DNA from: Pseudanabaena sp. UWO311
GTDB taxonomy: Bacteria; Cyanobacteriota; Cyanobacteriia; Pseudanabaenales; Pseudanabaenaceae
NCBI RefSeq assembly: GCF_006937785.1
Contig: NZ_SJEE01000004.1
Coordinates: forward strand, 204,336-268,335
Length of the DNA: 64,000 nucleotides
Direction: 5' to 3'
The position numbers were made by a program, and so were the translations under genes. How positions within the stretch are numbered: the stretch's first letter is position 1; the number at the start of each line of letters is the position of its first letter. Positions 26,425 to 34,508 of the stretch are shown piece after piece. The notes beneath the pieces are model-generated. The model had not been told where the DNA came from and ran no database searches. It saw nothing but the letters and a program-made list of their open reading frames with translations.

Positions 26425-26610
26425 TTGTAGGGGTTGAGCATTTGCGCCACAATTTCTAACTTGCCACAGAAACCTCGATCCGCAAATGCTCAACCCTCTA
26501 TGCTTCCAAAGACAAATTGTCCCTGCGTTGTGAGATTTTGGGCAAAGCATTCCCAAATCTAAAGGATCTCAAAATTTATAAATTATGGTGGGAATGCTTT
26601 GCCCCTACAT
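26425..26610. repeat. Family D dispersed repeat, rearranged copy
   Basis: Contains GTAGGGGTTGAGCATTTGCG, AAATTGTCCCTGCG and GGGAATGCTTTGCCCCTAC, matching in opposite order the tandem copies at 16341-16723. It fills most of the gap between the vWA and RHH genes. No gene seen. Confidence 0.55.
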
Positions 26611-26763
26611 CGATAACAACCGTTCCAGAAAATTTTTCTTGGGTTGAATAGATTCCCAATATTCTCTTAGCAAGCGTTCAATCAATTCAGAACTGGTTGT
26701 ATTCTCTTGGGCAAGAATTGTCACTAGACATTTCTCTGTGTCACTGTCAAGATTTATGCTCAT
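26605..26763 (-). CDS. Small ribbon-helix-helix-like protein
   Basis: From the ATG at 26763: 52 aa beginning MSINLDSDTEKCLVTILAQE, then a helix TSSELIERLLREYWESIQ and a short basic end (PKKNFLERLLS). A beta strand followed by two helices is the ribbon-helix-helix pattern of small DNA-binding proteins and antitoxins. No toxin gene is next to it. It lies 37 bp after the nicotinamidase-like gene on the same strand, so it may be a small regulator of the cluster. Call is tentative. Confidence 0.5.
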   Translation of the reverse strand: MSINLDSDTEKCLVTILAQENTTSSELIERLLREYWESIQPKKNFLERLLSM

Positions 26764-26799
26764 CATGGCTTTTTCTCTCCAAAGCAAAGTGTAATTGTT

Positions 26800-27852
26800 T
26801 TACGTAAGTTCAAGATCTACCCAGTTTTCCATTGCATCAGTGGATTTAACTAGATGCATACCTGCATCAGCAAAGCGCTGAAAGGCTGCATCAGCTTGAT
26901 CGCTGTAGTCCACAACATTCGGAACAACCACGGGCGAAGTGCAATCTTCGAGTAGATAGACCTTCTTGGCTAATTTTGGATCGTGAGCTAAAATCTCGCT
27001 CAGCAGATCTTGAATTGTCCATGCTACGCAATGGCTCTTGGCTTGACCAGCGATAATCACCGCATCGAATTCCAGTAACCTTTGTAGAAAGCGGGTGTTC
27101 TTCTGTGCGATCGGTCTGCCATCGGCTCCATCCATCACTTCTGGACGCAAGACTGAATAGTTCTCGGTGAGAGGATTACCGCCTTTAATCTCAAAGTTAG
27201 TCTGACTATGACGGGCAATATTATGGAAAAACATCGCCTCCTCTACAGCCGAAACTAGCGCGTGACCAATACCGCCGAGCATAGAGTGATAAGCCCAAAC
27301 CGTAAGCGGAAACTTGCCTTCATCGCTAAGCTTCTGCACATAATGCAAGGCGTGGCGCTGAATTGCCATGTAGTTACCCTTGGCGAGACTATAGGCGATC
27401 GCAGGGTTTACTTTCCACTTACCCTTTTGCACATCTTCTAACGTAATCGATGTCGCATTGGGAATTGGATGTTCGCCTGCGTCATTCACCCAGAAGATGG
27501 GATGGAAGATTTGCATGGCGGTGTGAGTATCCATCGTGGGTGCAATTTCACTAATGTGGTGCAAATTGCGATAGATAAATTCACACAGCCGCACATTGTC
27601 CTCGATCGCACCAGTACCTGATCGACCACCCACAAATAACTCATGATCAGGAATACAAAAGGTATTCTGCACATCGATCGCCATCAAACAAATTTTCTTG
27701 CGATCCTTTGCGGCGGGAGCGATACCATGTTGTTTTGCCCATGCCTCGGCTTGGTTAGCCCGATCTTGGTAAGGAACGCGCCATACCGATCCGACTTTGT
27801 GGCGATCGAAGAAGGCGGGAATAGGAAGTTGAGTAACAATTTGAGTAGTCAT
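26800..27852 (-). CDS. Large isochorismatase-fold hydrolase (nicotinamidase-related)
   Basis: 350 aa; GGAGA lies about ten bases before the ATG. The catalytic Asp60 is in [11 protein letters not shown] and the nucleophile Cys275 in [16 protein letters not shown], the usual layout of nicotinamidase/isochorismatase. It is far longer than PncA (about 200 aa), with extra segments at 130-210 that contain a His-rich part ([10 protein letters not shown]). Because it stands in a cluster with an ADP-ribosylglycohydrolase under a divergent NrtR-type regulator, nicotinamide hydrolysis in NAD salvage is attractive. The sequence alone does not prove the substrate. Confidence 0.75.
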   Translation of the reverse strand: MTTQIVTQLPIPAFFDRHKVGSVWRVPYQDRANQAEAWAKQHGIAPAAKDRKKICLMAIDVQNTFCIPDHELFVGGRSGTGAIEDNVRLCEFIYRNLHHISEIAPTMDTHTAMQIFHPIFWVNDAGEHPIPNATSITLEDVQKGKWKVNPAIAYSLAKGNYMAIQRHALHYVQKLSDEGKFPLTVWAYHSMLGGIGHALVSAVEEAMFFHNIARHSQTNFEIKGGNPLTENYSVLRPEVMDGADGRPIAQKNTRFLQRLLEFDAVIIAGQAKSHCVAWTIQDLLSEILAHDPKLAKKVYLLEDCTSPVVVPNVVDYSDQADAAFQRFADAGMHLVKSTDAMENWVDLELT

Positions 27853-27876
27853 GGTTAGAGTTCTCCAGTTTTAAAA

Positions 27877-28473
27877 TTATTGAAAAGAGAGAGAAAGAAT
27901 GCCCAGAATTTTGTCGATATTGCTGAGTTGATACTCAGTTAAATCAATCTCTACAAGGCGATCGCATAGTCTCAAAAACTTCCAATCATTGCCAGTCGTA
28001 GCGGCTCCATAGATGACAGAGATATCATTCTCATGTTGCTGATTAAAGAGTTTGGCTGCCCACATTTCGGCAATACATTGACCTAACGCTCCGTTGATAT
28101 TCTCCTTTTTTGCCTCAACTACGACCACGACAGGCGCTTTAAGCATTAGTTGTGATGGCGATCGGCTCAATAGGAAGTCACAAATGCCATTTAATCCCGA
28201 ATCTCGATCAATGTTTAGTTCTACGCCTGAGAATAAACTCGCTTTGCCCAAGTATTTTTTACGAACTTCTACTAGAATGGGCGCAATAATTAATTCTGAT
28301 CGCGCTTTTTCGGTATTCATGGCAAGTGCTAAAGGGACAAATTCATTTAAAAGTTCTTTGAGGAATTTACTGGCTTCTCCTAAAGGGGAATCATCCAGTA
28401 AATTAGCACGTTCAGCAATCGTGAGGTCAAAAGCTATTTGCACTGATTCTAGAGTAAATTCGCTATAAGACAT
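27877..28473 (-). CDS. PD-(D/E)XK nuclease-like conserved protein
   Basis: Start at the ATG at 28473. 198 aa. I see Glu60 in ARSELIIAPIL, Asp99 in LNGICDFLLSR and Glu120-x-Lys122 in VVVVEAKKEN. This is the E..D..ExK core of the restriction-endonuclease-like fold. Proteins of this type are frequent in cyanobacteria as hypothetical proteins, so real nuclease activity is not certain. It lies 25 bp upstream of the nicotinamidase-like gene and downstream of the kinase gene, on the same strand. Confidence 0.6.
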   Translation of the reverse strand: MSYSEFTLESVQIAFDLTIAERANLLDDSPLGEASKFLKELLNEFVPLALAMNTEKARSELIIAPILVEVRKKYLGKASLFSGVELNIDRDSGLNGICDFLLSRSPSQLMLKAPVVVVVEAKKENINGALGQCIAEMWAAKLFNQQHENDISVIYGAATTGNDWKFLRLCDRLVEIDLTEYQLSNIDKILGILSLSFQ

Positions 28474-28522
28474 AGTTTTCAAGGAAAAAGTAGAAAGGAA
28501 AAAGGAAAAATTTTAAATGCCC

Positions 28523-28588
28523 AGATCCCCAACTTTTTGCATGATTAGTAAAATTAATTTGTGATTGCAAAGAAAAAGTCGGGGATCT
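28523..28588. repeat. Hairpin repeat family C, copy 2
   Basis: AGATCCCCAACTTTTTGC pairs with GCAAAGAAAAAGTCGGGGAT.. across about 26 nt. It lies between the kinase stop and the nuclease-like start and may be a processing or attenuation site in the operon. Confidence 0.5.
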
Positions 28589-28600
28589 TAATCTCTACAC

Positions 28601-30454
28601 TTAGGACAATTGTAGCTGCAAAATCTTCTGTGAATGAATCACATAAATTCCTTGTGAGGCGACGATTAAGGAACAGCCGCTATCAACATAGGGTTCGGTT
28701 TCGGGAAAGGTTTTGGTAATCATAATTTGTCCGTTTTGCACCTCAACTCTAGCGATGCCTTCATCGGTGGGAACGAATAGCCAATTGGCGATCGCACTGC
28801 ATCCATGAAAATGATCTAGCCATGTGATATCACCTTTTGGAGCGACAAGAGTAGCAACTAATTCGCCAGTATCTTGCAGTACGGAAACTCGATGGATGAT
28901 TTTGCCTTGATCTTGGGTTGCCGTGAAGAACCAGCAAATGCGATCGCTAAAGACACAATTTGCATCAATTAGTTCTCCTCGAATTGCTGGAAGCTGCACG
29001 CGATCGCAGATGCCTGCACGCTTAGCATCAAAGGTGAAAGCTACACTGAGACTACCTGCGCGATAAAATCCAAAGCCAAAGGTTTCGCCAATCCAGAATT
29101 GAGTTTGTCCTTCGAGAATATCACCGATATATTCATTACCGAGTTTGCCATCGCGTAATAGTTGACCATTGCCGATCCAATAACGAGAGAAAGAATTTAC
29201 GCGAATCAGATCGGCGGCGATCGCATTCAGGGGCTGTCCTTGAGCGAGGGTAATCGCTTTGCGTTGCTTCGTAACGATTGTGGATTTACCAAGTATTTGA
29301 AATTGAATATTTGCATCGAGTTCTCCTGATAGTAATACAGTGTTATCTTCACGTTTAAATTCACTGCGATCGTAATAAAGATAGTAGAGCGAGTTGTTTT
29401 GTAAAACCGCTTGCAAGATCACGCCTTCAGTTTGAAAAATCTGGACAACCTTGCAAGTTGCCGTTCCTAGACTCCTCTCCACCACAGCAATAGCGATTGT
29501 GGGAGTACAAATTGGGCAAGAAGTTCTTAAATGCTCAATTCCACATTGATTACACCTTGTCCAACGCATTGATTCTAGGAGTGGTTTGGGGAAGTCTCCG
29601 CGCCAATCTTTTTCAAAGCAGTTGTGGAAATGATGTAACAAATCATCTGAAAGAACTTTATAAGGAATTGCGGGTTTGGGATAGCGCACGTCAGGATGGA
29701 AAATGGTGATGCGCTGCAATGATCTAGCACTATGGGGAATCATCGCGCTTTGAGATTTAGGCTTGTACACACCGCCATAGGGATCGACATAAAGGAGGCT
29801 CTGCATCAACATCACTGTGAAGGCATACCAATCAGAATTAGGATTGTGCGTATTAATCAGAATTGGTTGATTTGCGTTGCGATCGCACAAGATCGGATCG
29901 ACAAATCTTGCTGTGAAAACTTGACAGGGAAACTGTCCAAACTGGAAAGAATCTGCATCAATAAGATTGACTTGATTTTGAGAAACTAGCAAATTCAAAT
30001 CATTGAAATCGCCAATCGTCACATTTGCTTGATGGACTTGGAGAACTGTGTTATGCAGATCTCGGAATAGGTTTGTGACAAATTGCTGCGAGATGCCATT
30101 GGTGCTGCGATAATTGCGATCGCTATATTTCAACAAAGTCACCGTGTTTTGCAAAAATGGCATTGTATAGCCAAGTATGTTTGTACCTTGCTTATCCGTT
30201 GCAAGAGTTTCAGGTTTTATAACTCTTGTTGGAAGATTTTGAGGGAAAACACGCAATTTTTGCTGATGTAATGCGAGTCTTGCTGTTGCAGCCTGTTGTT
30301 CTTGGGGCAGTAGCTCGTAATCAGGATGATTGGCGGGTTTAAACAGCTTGAGAACCTTGCCATTACCAATATCATAAATATCCGCTTCGCCACCTTTACC
30401 GATCGCAGATTTCGGATTAAGTTTAACCCGCTTCTGATTGAGATAGACTTCCAT
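28601..30454 (-). CDS. Protein kinase-like protein with zinc ribbon and beta-propeller (TerY-P type)
   Basis: 617 aa. The kinase-like domain (about 1-300) has a glycine loop IGKGGEADIYDIG, Lys in VLKLFKPANH, the catalytic loop IGDFNDLNLLV in place of HRD, and LIDADSFQF in place of DFG. A zinc ribbon (CNQCGIEHLRTSCPIC) follows near 310-330, then a beta-rich C-terminal half of WD/propeller type. This resembles the kinase of TerY-P triads (kinase, PP2C, vWA). PP2C and an ADP-ribosylglycohydrolase lie directly upstream. It probably phosphorylates a partner under stress. GGTGAG lies seven bases before the ATG. Confidence 0.75.
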   Translation of the reverse strand: MEVYLNQKRVKLNPKSAIGKGGEADIYDIGNGKVLKLFKPANHPDYELLPQEQQAATARLALHQQKLRVFPQNLPTRVIKPETLATDKQGTNILGYTMPFLQNTVTLLKYSDRNYRSTNGISQQFVTNLFRDLHNTVLQVHQANVTIGDFNDLNLLVSQNQVNLIDADSFQFGQFPCQVFTARFVDPILCDRNANQPILINTHNPNSDWYAFTVMLMQSLLYVDPYGGVYKPKSQSAMIPHSARSLQRITIFHPDVRYPKPAIPYKVLSDDLLHHFHNCFEKDWRGDFPKPLLESMRWTRCNQCGIEHLRTSCPICTPTIAIAVVERSLGTATCKVVQIFQTEGVILQAVLQNNSLYYLYYDRSEFKREDNTVLLSGELDANIQFQILGKSTIVTKQRKAITLAQGQPLNAIAADLIRVNSFSRYWIGNGQLLRDGKLGNEYIGDILEGQTQFWIGETFGFGFYRAGSLSVAFTFDAKRAGICDRVQLPAIRGELIDANCVFSDRICWFFTATQDQGKIIHRVSVLQDTGELVATLVAPKGDITWLDHFHGCSAIANWLFVPTDEGIARVEVQNGQIMITKTFPETEPYVDSGCSLIVASQGIYVIHSQKILQLQLS

Positions 30455-30498
30455 AATAGCTCACCTATTCGATAGCTGGATTTCTTAAGCAATCGCAC

Positions 30499-31272
30499 CT
30501 AACATAATCCATACCTCTCTCTAAATTCTTCAACTACTTCACGCATTAGTGGTGATAAATAACTTAAAGCCTTGTCTGCAATCTCTTTTGGTACTCCTCC
30601 ATAAAATGCTTCTGCAATACCGCCTGTAATACAAGTGAGGGTATCGGTATCACCACCAAGGGAAACAGCATTACGAATTGCATCTTCAAAATCCGTTGAT
30701 TCTAGAAACGCAATAATTGCCTCTGGGACTGTACCTTGACATGATTCGTTAAATACATAAACAGGACGAATTTCATCTAAAGTTCGATTCAAATCATAGC
30801 CAAAATATTTGATGATTGCCGACTTGATTTGCTCTTTACTCTGACCTTTACGAGCCATATAAATAGCAACAGCCGTTGCTTGTGCACCCTTAATTCCTTC
30901 TGGATGATTATGCGTAACTTCTGCTGAAAGCTTAGCTTCAGTAACTACCGACTGCAAATCATCAAAAGCAAATCCGATCGCACTAACTCGCATCGCTGAG
31001 CCATTACCCCAGCTATTATATGCATCCATGTTTTCGGAGCGAATCCATTGAGCAAACATTCCTCCATAGCCTCTAGCAGGATGTTTGCGAGCATAGCTTT
31101 TGATCGATTCAGAGTAGTTCCCATTTCTCATTACGCAATCAGCAACTGCTACCGTTAGCACCGTATCATCAGTATAGTCACATCCATTACCAAATAGAGG
31201 AAATTCCTTCGAGCGATGATTATTAAATTCATAAATGGAACCAACGATATCGCCAACAATTGCACCTAACAT
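30499..31272 (-). CDS. ADP-ribosylglycohydrolase (DraG/ARH family)
   Basis: 257 aa. It shows the family's metal motifs: YTDDTVLTVAVAD near the N-terminus, SWGNGSAMRVS in the middle, and VSLGGDTDTLTCITGGIAEA near the C-terminus. MLGAIVGDIVGSIYE is the standard start. The enzyme removes ADP-ribose from proteins or small molecules with Mg/Mn ions. Its stop is 44 bp from the kinase start and its start is 4 bp from the PP2C stop, so it is in the same operon. GAGGT precedes the start. The substrate is unknown. Confidence 0.9.
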   Translation of the reverse strand: MLGAIVGDIVGSIYEFNNHRSKEFPLFGNGCDYTDDTVLTVAVADCVMRNGNYSESIKSYARKHPARGYGGMFAQWIRSENMDAYNSWGNGSAMRVSAIGFAFDDLQSVVTEAKLSAEVTHNHPEGIKGAQATAVAIYMARKGQSKEQIKSAIIKYFGYDLNRTLDEIRPVYVFNESCQGTVPEAIIAFLESTDFEDAIRNAVSLGGDTDTLTCITGGIAEAFYGGVPKEIADKALSYLSPLMREVVEEFRERYGLC

Positions 31273-31276
31273 GTGT

Positions 31277-32131
31277 TTACCTCTTTTTTCTAATTACTAC
31301 TAAAGTTGTGTCATCTGATAAAGCACCCGATCGCTTAATTAGCTCTCTTTTATGCCAATCAGGTTTTGTTTCCTCTCGATTGAGAATGGCAAGCTTTCGC
31401 CGTATTGCATCAGGATTTTTGAAATAACGATCTTCTTGCCAAAATTGATTGATATCTTCAACTTTTACTAAATCATCAATTCCATCGGTTGCAATCAGAA
31501 TTGATTCTAATTCTAACGTCGGTATGCGATCGCGAATTTCAAACTCAACAGCATCAGAACGATACAAGCCGTAAGCAAGATAGGGCGGCGCATTATCAGG
31601 ATAAGCAGGGATTTGAGTAAGCTTGCCATTAACTGCGATCGCACCATCACCTATTGAGAAAGTAACCGTTTCGCTAGGAGTGATAACTAAGCCCACAATT
31701 GTAAATAATAGATAATTATTCACAAATTCCATAACTGATTCTTGAGCGTCATTGGCGATCGCGACAAAATCCTTCAATTTTTGCAACAAGTTTATTTTGA
31801 GAACATTCCAAAAGTCAGGCTCAGATATTGCCAAACCTTGATGGAGTAAATCCGCGATCGCGTCAGTTACCATCCGCGAACCGAGTTTTGCCCCAACTTC
31901 GCTATGTTTACCACTACCGCAGCCGTCACAAACTACAGCCGTTACAAAGTTATCCCACAGGACAATCCGCAGAGCATCCTGATTATTCTTACTAGCAAGA
32001 ACATGGTTACGCCCAATAATTGATCCGCAGGCATATTCAAACTGATTTGACAAATTTTGCCCTTGATTTTGCATTTCTGAGGCAGAAACTTGCAGCGATC
32101 GCATATCAGGGACTTCAACTTGCTCTTGCAT
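31277..32131 (-). CDS. PP2C-family Ser/Thr phosphatase
   Basis: 284 aa. Motifs of PP2C are present: AVVCDGCGSGKHSEVGAKLG (first metal-binding Asp), VTFSIGDGAI, ILIATDGIDDL and GALSDDTTLVVI (last metal Asp). The N-terminus has DALRIVLWDN in place of the more usual DR motif. It is the first gene of the same-strand cluster and has two palindromes in its promoter. It would remove phosphates set by the kinase two genes downstream, as in TerY-P systems. Confidence 0.85.
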   Translation of the reverse strand: MQEQVEVPDMRSLQVSASEMQNQGQNLSNQFEYACGSIIGRNHVLASKNNQDALRIVLWDNFVTAVVCDGCGSGKHSEVGAKLGSRMVTDAIADLLHQGLAISEPDFWNVLKINLLQKLKDFVAIANDAQESVMEFVNNYLLFTIVGLVITPSETVTFSIGDGAIAVNGKLTQIPAYPDNAPPYLAYGLYRSDAVEFEIRDRIPTLELESILIATDGIDDLVKVEDINQFWQEDRYFKNPDAIRRKLAILNREETKPDWHKRELIKRSGALSDDTTLVVIRKKR

Positions 32132-32137
32132 GACGAT

Positions 32138-32158
32138 ATAGTGTATAAACTACACAAA
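32138..32158. promoter_or_regulatory. Operator-like palindrome 1 (7-7-7 layout, imperfect)
   Basis: ATAGTGT-ATAAACT-ACACAAA: the left half is identical to the left half of the second palindrome, the right half matches in five of seven positions. It lies 7-27 bp upstream of the PP2C start codon, so a bound protein would cover the promoter or ribosome site. Confidence 0.6.
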
Positions 32159-32163
32159 CAACT

Positions 32164-32184
32164 ATAGTGTCATTATTACACTAT
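32164..32184. promoter_or_regulatory. Operator-like palindrome 2 (7-7-7 layout, perfect arms)
   Basis: ATAGTGT-CATTATT-ACACTAT has perfect 7-bp arms and 21-bp length, as expected for a dimeric winged-helix regulator. It lies 26 bp from the first palindrome between the PP2C operon and the divergent NrtR-type gene. That gene is the natural candidate to bind it. Binding is inferred. Confidence 0.65.
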
Positions 32185-32200
32185 GTCAAGAGTGAAAATA

Positions 32201-32273
32201 ATTACGAATTACGAATTACGAAGTATCAACTCGTAATTCGTAATTCGTAATTCGTAATTCGTAATTCGTAATT
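32201..32273. repeat. Inverted ATTACGA heptamer array
   Basis: Three head-to-tail ATTACGA units (32201-32221) are followed by an 8-bp spacer and about six TCGTAAT units, which are the inverse. The whole can fold as a hairpin. It lies 22 bp before the NrtR-type start and is likely variable in length. Confidence 0.7.
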
Positions 32274-32294
32274 TCTAAATCTCCAATTACAAAA

Positions 32295-32984
32295 ATGTAC
32301 AACTACGAATATCCCCGCCCTGCCCTCACCGTTGACTGCATTGTATTTGGACTTGATGCTCAGCAAGAACTCAAAGTCATGCTGATTCAGCGGGATATTC
32401 CGCCATTTGAGGGGCAATGGGCGATCCCAGGGGGATTTGTACGCATGGAAGAAACCCTTGAAGAGGCGGCTTTACGAGAATTACAAGAGGAAACAGGCAT
32501 TCATCATATTTTCTTAGAGCAGCTTTATACCTTTGGTTGTTTGGGGCGAGATCCCCGCGATCGCACTGTTACCGTTGCTTATTTCGCCCTTATAAATTTG
32601 GTCGAGCAAAAAATTCAAGCTTCTACAGATGCCCGTGCGGCTGAATGGTTTTCGATTTCTAACATTCCTCAACTTGCCTTTGACCACAATCAAATCTTGC
32701 AAATAGCGATCGCTAGGTTACGTAGCAAAATTCGTTATGAGCCTATCGGGTTTGAGCTACTACCCCAAAACTTTAGCCTGTCACAACTACAAAGACTTTA
32801 TGAAACTGTATTAGATCGACCTCTAGACAAACGTAATTTTCGCAAAAAAATTCTCGGCATGGACTTACTCATCGATACGGGGAAAGTCGAGCACAATGTA
32901 GCTCATCGAGCTGCAAAGCTTTATCAGTTTGACGAGAATAAATACTTACAGTTAAAACAAAAGGGATTTAATTTTGAAATCTAA
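32295..32984 (+). CDS. nrtR: NrtR-type Nudix transcriptional regulator
   Basis: 229 aa. Residues about 8-140 are a Nudix domain with a complete Nudix box: G-x5-E-x7-REL-x-EETGI in the stretch [18 protein letters not shown]. After it, a winged-helix C-terminal domain ([29 protein letters not shown]) is the NrtR signature. NrtR proteins bind ADP-ribose and control NAD metabolism genes. The intact box suggests that this one may also hydrolyse ADP-ribose. It is divergent from a cluster with an ADP-ribosylglycohydrolase and a nicotinamidase-like protein, with palindromes between. That supports local control. Confidence 0.85.
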   Translation: MYNYEYPRPALTVDCIVFGLDAQQELKVMLIQRDIPPFEGQWAIPGGFVRMEETLEEAALRELQEETGIHHIFLEQLYTFGCLGRDPRDRTVTVAYFALINLVEQKIQASTDARAAEWFSISNIPQLAFDHNQILQIAIARLRSKIRYEPIGFELLPQNFSLSQLQRLYETVLDRPLDKRNFRKKILGMDLLIDTGKVEHNVAHRAAKLYQFDENKYLQLKQKGFNFEI

Positions 32985-33035
32985 ACCCAAAAAGGAGATG
33001 GCGGCGTGAAGCGTCGCCATCTCCTTTTTGGGTTT
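32983..33035. terminator. Family A hairpin after nrtR
   Basis: AAACCCAAAAAGGAGATGGC.. pairs with its inverse through 33035 around GGCG..TGAA..CGCC. It begins within the nrtR stop codon. Confidence 0.65.
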
Positions 33036-33036
33036 T

Positions 33037-33140
33037 ACAGCAATTATCGATAAAACGAACCACAAGAAAATTTTTGAAAGTGTTGCAAAGCAACACTTTC
33101 AAAAATTTTCTTGGTTTGGGTTTGAGCGCAAAGCGCTGTA
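33037..33140. repeat. Family B palindromic element, copy 3
   Basis: ACAGCAATTATCGATAAAAC opens and GAGCGCAAAGCGCTGTA closes the element; the inner stem AGAAAATTTTTGAAAGTGTT is perfect. It follows the family A hairpin directly, filling the 329-bp gap with 33141-33313, where I see no gene. Confidence 0.75.
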
Positions 33141-33313
33141 TATCCTAACAAGCATTGTGACATCTATAAAGATACAGCCTATAAAGATGCGATCGCTAAA
33201 TTAGTGATCTCAAACTGAGTATTACAGTTAGGATGGATAGGTACAGCAGTACCGATCAAAATAATCAATAGATTTGTTAGCTTTTTGCCTTACCCACCTC
33301 TAAGTCAAACTTT

Positions 33314-34027
33314 ATGTATAAAAAGGAACTCAAGCTTCCAAGTCGATATATAAACAACTTCTACAATGGCTCAATCTACGATCTTGTTTTTTTAGACTTA
33401 GAATGGTGTCGCGATTTTCATAAAGATGGATTAGTACAAAAAATATTTGGTTATACGCTTACTCGTATTTTAGAAGACAGCAATGAGCAATATATAAAAA
33501 TTCAATTTATTGAATCAAGCACCCAAGAAAAAAAGATAATTCAAGACATTTTATATGACTTGCAGAGCTTACAGAGCAAGTACTTTATTGGTTATGGGTT
33601 ATCGACTAGTGATATGTTTTGCTTACGTCAAAGAATTGAAGCTCTAGATTTTATTCCCAAGGTAGATAGTATTAAAATCCTAGATTTACAAAGAATTATC
33701 CAACGGACAGATCTCAATCAAGGTTTAAACAACTTATTTGCTTATTTGGAAATTCCTATTTATAAAAGAATCAAGGGATATTATGTTTTTCGGAATGGAA
33801 TTAAGGTACTACGCAAAGAAAGAGGATATGAAACAATTCTTAATGAAATCTATGAATATTGTTTAGAAGATGCCGAGAACTATTTTCATATAATTAGCAA
33901 TTGGCAAACTCAATTTCCCCTAGTCGATCGCCATAAACACCAGATAATCAACCTAAAAATTGATCCGCGATCGGAGCAACGCATTAGGTCTAGAAGGGGG
34001 GCTGCATTACAAAGACCCTCTAGTTAA
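33314..34027 (+). CDS. RNase H-fold, DEDD 3'-5' exonuclease-like protein
   Basis: 237 aa. Motif 1 is VFLDLEW with Asp28 and Glu30; motif 2 is IGYGLSTSDMFCL with Asp100; motif 3 is YEYCLEDAENYF with Asp186 preceded by Tyr. Between them LNNLFAYLEIPIYKRIKGYY resembles the YprB-type exonuclease pattern. This supports a DEDD exonuclease or RNase H-like enzyme, but I know no close named family. It is AT-rich and I see no HIP1 octamer, so transfer is possible. The basic tail RSEQRIRSRRGAALQRP may bind nucleic acid. Confidence 0.5.
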   Translation: MYKKELKLPSRYINNFYNGSIYDLVFLDLEWCRDFHKDGLVQKIFGYTLTRILEDSNEQYIKIQFIESSTQEKKIIQDILYDLQSLQSKYFIGYGLSTSDMFCLRQRIEALDFIPKVDSIKILDLQRIIQRTDLNQGLNNLFAYLEIPIYKRIKGYYVFRNGIKVLRKERGYETILNEIYEYCLEDAENYFHIISNWQTQFPLVDRHKHQIINLKIDPRSEQRIRSRRGAALQRPSS

Positions 34028-34068
34028 AAAATGAGAGGCGGCGCAAAAAAGCGCCGCCTCTCATTTTT
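34027..34068. terminator. Family A hairpin (GGCGGCGC core)
   Basis: AAAATGAGAGGCGGCGC and its inverse flank an A6 loop immediately after the exonuclease-like gene stop. Confidence 0.65.
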
Positions 34069-34144
34069 GGGCTTCACAACGCTGTATTAGAGTGCTTGCA
34101 AAACGATATAGTAATCTAGGTCAAAACATTGCCATCGCAAAAAC

Positions 34145-34429
34145 ATGGATGTAACAGCAACAATCAAAACTATTTTGCAAGAAAAAATCGGTGCAACAAT
34201 TGTCGAAATTGAAGATCGCAGTGATTTGCATAAGCACCACCAAGGACGCATGAATGCCCCAGTCGGTAGTGGTCATTATGATGCGATTGTTGTTGCTGCT
34301 AGTTTTGCAGGCAAAACCATGATGCAGCAGCATCGCATGGTCTATGCAGCTCTATCCGATCAGATGCAAACTACAATTCATGCTCTATCACTCAAAACTT
34401 ATACGCCCGAACAATGGCAGCAAATTTAA
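34145..34429 (+). CDS. BolA-family protein
   Basis: 94 aa with the BolA fold: VTATIKTILQEKIGATIVEI, DRSDLHKHH, HYDAIVVAASFAGKTMMQQHRM, VYAALSDQMQTTIHALSLKT. His in the DLHKHH loop and the later QHRMVY are the residues that hold [2Fe-2S] clusters with monothiol glutaredoxins. No glutaredoxin gene is adjacent. It likely acts in iron-sulfur or iron sensing. Confidence 0.92.
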   Translation: MDVTATIKTILQEKIGATIVEIEDRSDLHKHHQGRMNAPVGSGHYDAIVVAASFAGKTMMQQHRMVYAALSDQMQTTIHALSLKTYTPEQWQQI

Positions 34430-34508
34430 TTTGAGTATTAGAAATAGCAATAATTCTGCTGCTCAAATTGAATTTGCTTGTTAAAGAAATGTTGTAGGAA
34501 CTTGTTAA

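Noticed and set aside
26605..26763. Complete toxin-antitoxin pair with the RHH protein
   Set aside because: No toxin-like small gene adjoins it.
32201..32273. Heptamer array as CRISPR-like or as a coding repeat
   Set aside because: Units are 7 bp without spacers and in inverted halves; no frame of a real protein covers it.
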